Source: Trachelipus rathkii (taxonomy: Eukaryota > Arthropoda > Malacostraca > Isopoda > Trachelipodidae). Taken from it: DNA of 11,886 nt. This document shows, piece by piece, positions 6,713-11,886 of this stretch. The translations under genes were made by a program, and so were the position numbers. Below the pieces are notes generated by a model. It made no database searches. It worked only from the letters and a program-made list of their open reading frames with translations, and was not told the origin of the DNA. The DNA lies in contig JABUQX010002689.1 in assembly GCA_015478945.1 (NCBI GenBank), forward strand, positions 27,501 through 39,386, in the 5' to 3' direction. Position 1 is the stretch's first letter, and each line of letters opens with the position of its first letter.

Positions 6713-8239
6713 AATGTTCATTTTCACATCATAATGAGTACAATAACAAATGTAACAGAAACATAAATTAGAGGAGAGAAAGATCTCAATATCGCCCTCT
6801 CTCATCATTTTATTCCTTGGCTTATATTGTCTGAGGATATAAACTCTCTCAGAGTTATTTCGAGAGGGATAACAAACAAGTGTTGCTGATTATCATAATG
6901 ATATCTTTAAATGATTGAGTAACAATGATACAATTGTTAGAATAGAATTGTCAAGGATTTGAAGACATTTATTTTATCATCAGAGCAGCCGTACTGCAGA
7001 GAAATTCATTAATTCTTGCAAACCTTAAACATAATTTCAGGAGTACGTCATGTATACCTGAAAAGTTAGAGAACTTTAATTCTGAATGTATTTTATTAGT
7101 TCTTACTGAGTCATCGTCGAATGATTAAAGTGTGCGCAAATGACCTATATTTTGAGAGAACTTCGGACTCTTGTTTGAGATGTCACAACATTTCTTAAAC
7201 TGATGACGACGGAGTTGTGTGTTTTCCACTCAAAAAAGAAACGAATTTTCTTAACTGGCACCAGCATCTCTCATAACACAGTGAACATATCTGGGGATAG
7301 GCTCCATTTCGAAAACATTACATTAAATACGTCCTGAGATATTCACTGTATGACGTTCAGTGAGAGGTCAGAGCACGACACAAAATTTGCCTTCTGAAAT
7401 AATTGCAAACGGATGAATACTCAGAGAAAACACAAAGAAACTGCTGATTGAGTAACTGACCATTCGTCGGTGGAGACTAACTTGGATGATTATTGATAGA
7501 GGTTATTAATTCTGAAACTTTTATTTACTCTATCATACTTTTCTTTCAAATAATATATCTGTAAGTATTTCCATTGAGTAGTGTGTTGAAAGAGACCGTT
7601 ACTTCGCTAGCAGTACAAAACCCAAAAATTTCAACGGACGAAACAGCAGACGATCATCCATTACTATAATTTTTGGTAAATTTGCTATGCTCCATCCTTT
7701 ATGATTTTCTTTCATTGTCCCATACATTGTATTTTATATAGTTCAGAGTAATCTGCATTCGTTCTTATTTAAGCTGGAATGGGGATCCTTTACTTCTTTT
7801 ACCCATTTTCCTGTGTTTTGCTGCTTAAATAGTTCAAACCCGATGTCATTCTTCCTTTCCGAGAATAATGATGATTCAAAGTGTACGGTTGTCATGGAAG
7901 AAGTAATCGAAGTAATCCCAAACCACAGTAGACGATGATGACAGTGGAATTGTTTCAACAGTTGACTTCGATCGTATATATTCAACTACGAACGAGCCTA
8001 TCAATATTAATGCTAGATTCGATTGTGATTCAAATTACTGTCCCTACCTGAGACGCACTAGTCAGCTCATTCTTATAAATTTCTCACAAAATTGTTAAAT
8101 TTTCTAACAAGTTCCGTTCAGGAACATTTCTAATCGCATTAAAGTATCCGAGCTGCGAAATGCAAATTTTTTTAATTATTTGCGATTGTGAATGTTGAAT
8201 GGAAAAAAGAAAAAAATGCGAATATATATTTTTATCTTT
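6713..8239. other. Unassigned non-coding region
   Basis: About 1.5 kb of mixed AT-rich sequence with no recognised transposon, RNA gene or protein motif on either strand. The first part (6760-6870) has several GAGAGA/CTCTCT blocks that could pair locally. The one open stretch worth noting is on the minus strand at 7609-7985, listed separately. It could be host intergenic or intronic DNA, or a very old transposon. Confidence 0.4.
7609..7985 (-). other. Minus-strand open stretch interrupted by two stops
   Basis: One minus-strand frame is open for 80 codons (7985 down to 7743), meets TGA and TAA within four codons, and stays open again from about 7733 to 7609. The translated text is not low-complexity (it includes LLKQFHCHHRLLWFGITS and PKIIVMDDRLLFRPLKFLG) and would be about 125 residues if read through. 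I recognise no family, catalytic motif, signal peptide or splice structure. It could be a decayed transposon or host exon, or chance. Not called as a gene. Confidence 0.15.
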
Positions 8240-8317
<78 letters not shown>

Positions 8318-8369
8318 TATATATATATATAATATATATATTATATATAAGAATATATATATATATATT
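8240..8369. repeat. (AT)n microsatellite
   Basis: Long AT dinucleotide tract with a few interruptions (GAT, AATA, AAGAA). It produces a spurious Ile-Tyr repeat frame at 8199-8420. It lies about 130 bases beyond the 3' end of minus-strand copy B. Confidence 0.97.
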
Positions 8370-8504
8370 CTTTACACTTTTTCTCAAGGAAAAAATAGTC
8401 GCTGGGAATTGTACAGTTAAAACAATTTTAGCTTTTCTTGTGATTTACAAAATTAAGAGTAATCTATTGTAATTAAAGTTACTGCATGCAAAAGTGTTTA
8501 TAAG

Positions 8505-8945
8505 GTATTTTAAACAGAAGAAGAAGAAAGTGTGTCCAGACTTTACCAGTGAGAACATGAAGATGAGCATAGCTTGATAAGTTCTAGGTCAGAAGAGCAT
8601 AGAGAAATATTGAGACTGTTGTAGAAAGGGTGTGTCGCAAAGACGCTTATCAATGAAAGAGTATGTGATGAAGAGTCAGAAGAGCATGTCCTTATAAATA
8701 GGCGAGAAATAAAGAGAAGGGACACGACAACGATGATAGACGGAAAAGCCCTAGACCAAACCATTGAAGAGACAGTGTGATGAATCACTCCAGATGCGTG
8801 AGCATACTCTATACAGGGGTGCAAACGATACCCCTATAAATATCGAACAACTGAGTTGTACTAAGAAATTTTGAAGGTCCTCAGAACAGCCACTCTCTTA
8901 AAAACTGTTTAGAAAGATTAGTAATATGAGCCTTCCAATTATCTG
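8505..8945 (-). pseudogene. Copy B: RT thumb and C-terminal region (broken)
   Basis: NWKAHITNLSK (plus 8908-8941, minus strand) matches the SW..HI..I.K.A..KLG segment. HPCIEYAHASGV (8824-8789) matches the IRPC.EYASHVWGG motif; HPC replaces RPC and WGG is shifted out of frame. SSMVWSRAFPSI is a decayed DRVESKAFRLI, and TCSSDSSSHT matches HCSSELA..(M/I)PPPL. The 93-codon frame at 8824-8543 therefore is a real fragment of ORF2 for much of its length, but the missing WGG and the loss of the final LWNSLP block show decay. The 3' end is at about 8500; no clear 3' UTR is recognisable. Confidence 0.8.
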
Positions 8946-8999
8946 TCACGAGAAAAAATAAACATCAGAATATTAAGGACAAACCGAAGGTCTGATATG

Positions 9000-9800
9000 T
9001 TTTTCAAAGAAGATGTTTTAGTGGTGTGAAAGTTTATGTGGAGTGGAAAATGGAACTGAGCTTTGTATAATTGGAAAAACAACTTTTCTCAATTCCCCAA
9101 TGGAATTTCGAGAGACATTAGTTGCTAGTCATCAAACTACCCTTCTCGAGTTAGATATTTATTGTTGTGTGAGACATCTTTCAAAGTAAGAGAATTATTG
9201 AAGGGTGAGTTGTCGACATACTAGTTGATGAGGAAATAGAGAGTTGATATATAGTATGATAAATAAAAGAAATCGGAAAAAGATAAAACCATGGGAAACA
9301 ATATTTATTAGATTAAAGAATGATTTGATTCACCAAAATACCGAAGGAAAGAGGATCAAGGAAACAGAAAGACTAGAAAGAAATCGGCAGTAGAGCGCTT
9401 CTTATTAAAGCCGCTTAGAAAAGAGAAAAATTAGAAGAATTGAGATGTTTCAAATCTTCCTGCTAGGATAGATTCGAAAACTGAAAGCAAAAGAACGAAT
9501 TACAGAGATTTGCGATATTAGAGGTGTTAGGATTGTTCCCTTTGTATACAGGCACTTTTTCCAGCAAGAAAAAAAGGCCCAAAGTAGAAAGACAGAGACG
9601 CAATAATTTAAAGAGCAGGGTCCAAGCTCAAAAGCACAAGTTTTTGAGATTATAAAGTCATCCGAAGTTATATCGCAGAACCGTAAGCTTTCTTAGTGTC
9701 TATCTCTGAAAAAGCAGAAATAATACCTTTCAAGAAATACAATCCCATTAGCACAGATATGTGGGAGGGAGGTGGACAAGAAGAATAGCACTGAATAGTC
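9000..9800 (-). pseudogene. Copy B: reverse transcriptase domain (broken, internally deleted)
   Basis: In minus-strand order: DTKKAYGS (9700-9677; family pattern ..KAYGPDG), CAFELGP (9638-9618), CWK (9566-9558), FESILAGRFE (about 9470-9440), KKRSTADFF (about 9403-9378; QYGFRK.RSTADLL with the QYGF part decayed), FGES (9337-9326), then a jump to a VPQG.VLSP..FLLFI-like segment (9295-9250) and YVDN (9220-9209) at the YADD position. WGIEKSCFSNYTK (about 9100-9060) matches the WG..NLV.FN..KT segment. The interval from FGES to YVDN is about 100 bases, where copy A needs about 270, so the block with the first catalytic aspartate has been deleted. Confidence 0.82.
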
Positions 9801-10390
9801 TAAGGAGTAGAATAGAAGCCAAGACGTCTTGAGCATAAAAGTTCAGCTTTAGTGGAAGGTAAACGGCAGCCAGTTATGCGGACACAAGCTTTTCGGGCAA
9901 GAGAAAAAGCAGCATGCCAACGAATGGACTAAAAATTATTGAAATCAGAAAGACGTGAGTAAGATGGGCCAGTAAGAGTTATTTCATTTTCTACTGATAG
10001 AAATTTTTGTTAAATTCATAGAGAATAGATTTTGCACGATTTTGGATGAAATTATAAGTTACAGAGGCGTTTCTGAATTGAAGATGACCATGTGAATTCC
10101 TGAACACCCGGCCAGTCCTTGCGGCTAAATGCACGAGACAAGCAGAGTTAAACCAATTATCTGAGGTTTAGCGAAGTTAAAGATCATGAGTGCACGCCCC
10201 TCCATTGCCTGGAGAGAATTAGCTCGAACGTTGCACACTTCCGCAGGCGACCCTTTCCACGGAAAAGCTGTAGTCATTCCATGGGAAATCAAAGAAGTAC
10301 GACCCGCAAGCGCGTGCGCCAAAAACGATATGCTCGTATCGTATGTCGGTATAGTCTTTCCTTCGGAATGAACTTGAAGATTAGAAACAG
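9801..10390 (-). pseudogene. Copy B: linker between endonuclease and RT (broken)
   Basis: DFPWNDYSF is encoded at 10290-10264 on the minus strand and matches the (A)DFPWNDY.F motif that follows the endonuclease in this retrotransposon family. WFNSACLVH-type text (about 10150-10125) matches the PWFN.ACSRAI segment. STKAEL (about 9852-9835) is the KAELF segment preceding the RT. The middle (9900-10120) is poorly preserved. This part is locally less AT-rich than the rest of copy B, which produced overlapping long open frames on both strands at 10125-10457 and 10186-10371 that do not follow the true reading frame. Confidence 0.72.
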
Positions 10391-10399
10391 AAATCTCTA

Positions 10400-10995
10400 A
10401 GGTGAAGATATGAGCAGTGATCAGCAGTAACCCTAAAGGAGGAAAGAATTTAATCAAGATAAAATAAGGTATAATGAATTAGAGCATTAAGGAAAGTATC
10501 TTAAGACATATTGTTCATACTCAAAGTAAACGATCAAATACGAGTAGGAGCTGCATTAACTGCTCGAGTAATTCTGGATAGAAAATGTCGTAGCAAGTTC
10601 ATCAACTTTAATCTTGAGAATTAATGGAAAGCAATTGACCCTAAGTGACGTTTTAAAATAAACCAATAACGATGAATTCAGAGATATGTGAAAAAGAGAG
10701 AGAATTTGTTCAATTTATTTATGACAGGTTAGCTTGAAGCCATTAGTAGAAATTTTGGAAAACTCCAAATCAAAAACAGGTTAGCAAACATCATTGCACA
10801 CTATTGGACATAACTGCCTTTAGTCTGAATATTGAGGGAAGATAAATAGTACGCTGAAGTCAACGAGAGTAGAGCTTGACGTCAGAACGCTTCAAAAAAA
10901 CCATATGTTTCGGCTTTGAAATAAGAAAATGTATTATTAGATAGGAATGTGATGTTCAAACAAAAATGAAAATTAGTGCATTTCAAAACTGAGAA
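10400..10995 (-). pseudogene. Copy B: apurinic-like endonuclease domain (broken)
   Basis: On the minus strand, RTNF and EHH (about 10980-10940) match the NIRGLRTNF..VEHHL start of the domain; a decayed FLTET follows. NDV..VFDLEFSKIST (10795-10750) matches the VRNDLTC...LESSEFSTIWL segment. EFIVIG (10679-10662) matches the strand leading to GDFN, but GDFN itself is lost. LLEQLMQL (about 10570-10545) matches DLEQLV..PTRIPDRL. PPLG followed by DHC (10442-10414) is the final LGSSDH motif, with the histidine kept. In an active element this domain nicks the target DNA to prime reverse transcription. Several catalytic positions are missing. Confidence 0.75.
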
Positions 10996-11020
10996 GGTTG
11001 CAATAATTTTTTGAAGAAAT

Positions 11021-11440
11021 ACAATACAGGCCGCAATCCGTATAACGGGCCACCAACTCCAATCACCTTACATCCGTCAATGCGCCTTGAACAATACGGG
11101 TAAATGAGAACTATAGGTGTCGATAAAGCGGTTCACTTAGCGACCACACCACTATAATACCACCTCTCGGAGACTAAATTCTCGTGGCAATGCCTCCAAG
11201 CTATCACCACTCATATTTCTATGTTCTGTTTAAGAGGTAAGTGTTGTCTGTAATTGTATTTTTATGATACGGTGATGATAAGAGAGATTACTCAACAACT
11301 TTGTCGAGAGAAAAATGGAATATGATGCACTCAAAAGGTGAAGAATTATGCACTGCTGGACAGACGCAATGGGATTTACTCTAAGAGCTCCATATATGCC
11401 CCAATGATGGTGAATCTCATCTCTTCACGTTGCACCGTCT
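11021..11440. other. Possible 5' flank or 5' UTR of copy B; otherwise unassigned
   Basis: Immediately upstream (minus-strand sense) of the endonuclease, 11021-11100 is less AT-rich (minus-strand GGCGCATTGACGGATGTAAG, then GGTGGCCCG) and may be the 5' UTR or ORF1 end of the retrotransposon. No zinc-knuckle or other ORF1 motif was seen. From about 11200 to 11440 nothing was recognised. Confidence 0.3.
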
Positions 11441-11441
11441 A

Positions 11442-11498
11442 CTCCCTCTACATATATAAATATTCTGCTTATATATTAGATTATATATATATATATAC
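11442..11498. repeat. Short AT/ATAT tract
   Basis: Contains TACATATATAAATA, then GATTATATATATATATATA, followed directly by the CCCAAAAATGATCCATTTCCG segment that resembles the head of the SINE-like unit near position 510. Confidence 0.8.
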
Positions 11499-11540
11499 CC
11501 AAAAATGATCCATTTCCGAGGTGAATTTGTGTTTCATATA
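11499..11540 (-). repeat. Fragment related to the SINE head at 505-540
   Basis: AATGATCCATTTCCGAGGTGAATTTGTGTTTCATA resembles ATTGGTCCATTTTCGAGGTAATGTGTGCTTGTTAATA at about 505-541: TCCATTT.CGAGGT is shared, followed by a looser TGTG..T match. The copy at 505-541 is adjacent to tRNA-like boxes; this one is not. It could be a truncated copy of the same repeat or chance. Confidence 0.3.
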
Positions 11541-11699
11541 CTTATTATGTACACCGTTTTATTTACACGTTAATATCAATATTTTACTGAGTATATAGAT
11601 AAAAATTAATATAAATGAATCATTTGGAATTTGATACATTAAAAAAATAACTATATTATATATATATCATATTTATAATTACTTAATATATGTCGGTCT
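11541..11699. other. AT-rich DNA
   Basis: AT-rich, with a short ATATATATAT run at about 11656-11667. No gene or named repeat recognised. Confidence 0.5.
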
Positions 11700-11886
11700 T
11701 GCAGAATACCGCGCGTTGCTCAGCAGTGTGCACGCAACCAGTTCTTTTGGACTGCTAGGCTGTTTCAGTGTGCCTGTTTGTGGTTTCGCTCTCTCGGTGC
11801 TGTCTGCGTGCGGTGCCGCGATTGTCAACAAGAGCCTGATCCACTCGTGTCCGAATGCATGTGCGGGAGCCGGTGAGAGACTAAAT
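11700..11886. other. GC-rich segment at the window edge, possible exon, UTR or repeat terminus
   Basis: At about 11700 the sequence changes from strongly AT-rich to clearly GC-rich (GCCGCGATT, GTGCGGGAGCCGG). One plus-strand frame is open from 11702 to the window end (62 codons, including GLLGCFSVPVCGFALSVLSA, hydrophobic), and TGTCGGTCTTGCAG at 11690-11703 could be a splice acceptor. The minus strand also has an open frame. Neither translation is recognised. It may be an exon, a promoter/5' UTR, or the end of a GC-rich transposon continuing outside the window. Confidence 0.3.

Larger units (their letters stand above)
8500..11020 (-). mobile_element. Non-LTR retrotransposon relic, copy B (Jockey/CR1-like), minus strand
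   Basis: A minus-strand relic of the same or a sister family as copy A, extending further in the 5' direction. Read on the minus strand from 11020 downward, the order is endonuclease (10990-10400), linker (10380-9830), RT core (9800-9190) and thumb/C-terminal region (9150-8500). All blocks are present in order but broken by dense frameshifts and stops, and the RT core has an internal deletion. Decay is similar to or greater than in copy A. The long minus-strand open frame at 10125-10457 crosses the endonuclease-linker boundary mostly out of frame and is not the real protein. Confidence 0.85.

Noticed and set aside
8199..8420. Plus-strand 73-codon open frame rich in Ile-Tyr
   Set aside because: It is the translation of the (AT)n microsatellite with short flanks; no protein signal.
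10186..10371. Plus-strand 61-codon open frame
   Set aside because: Antisense to the copy B linker; no recognisable protein motif.
10125..10457. Minus-strand 110-codon open frame, the longest in the window
   Set aside because: Motifs of the retrotransposon (DFPWNDYSF at 10290-10264, DHC at 10422-10414) lie in other frames, so this frame is mostly a shadow of the decayed ORF2. The low AT content of the segment explains its length.

Overview
This window is eukaryotic, non-coding and dominated by transposable elements. It is AT-rich, carries several long (AT)n and (TATC)n microsatellites, and has no long intact reading frame. I see no bacterial operon, phage, CRISPR array, rRNA gene or convincing host protein-coding gene. 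The wording of the retroelement relics (a Jockey/CR1-like non-LTR element, a Penelope-like element with a GIY-YIG endonuclease, tRNA-derived SINE-like units) and the microsatellite density suggest an invertebrate. A decapod crustacean fits best; that assignment rests on recalled family resemblance, not a search.

Layout, left to right. Positions 1-1500 are AT-rich, with a small fold-back candidate (about 185-316), a minus-strand tRNA-like SINE candidate (about 375-530) and TATC microsatellites (1127-1352). Positions about 1575-3795 hold plus-strand relic 'copy A' of a non-LTR retrotransposon ORF2: the EN-RT linker, reverse transcriptase and C-terminal region, broken by many frameshifts and stops. 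An AT microsatellite (3801-3929) follows. Positions 3954-6209 hold two 5'-truncated Penelope-like copies joined head to head, a minus-strand copy (3954-4857) and a longer plus-strand copy (4858-6209). Together they form an imperfect palindrome with arms of about 0.9 kb and a 0.4 kb spacer. A second AT microsatellite (6204-6314) is followed by two same-direction minus-strand SINE units (6315-6712). Positions 6713-8239 are unassigned, apart from a weak minus-strand open stretch. A third AT microsatellite (8240-8369) leads to minus-strand relic 'copy B' of the same non-LTR family (about 8500-11020). Copy B is longer than copy A: it still shows the endonuclease domain but has lost part of the RT core. 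The right end has more AT tracts and, from about 11700, an abrupt GC-rich segment that runs off the window.

No functional pathway is encoded here. Both RT catalytic boxes in the non-LTR copies are mutated and the Penelope frames are broken, so these are dead relics. The structural interest lies in the arrangement: the inverted Penelope pair, and the repeated coincidence of retroelement 3' ends with (AT)n tracts. I did not find an undescribed functional system.
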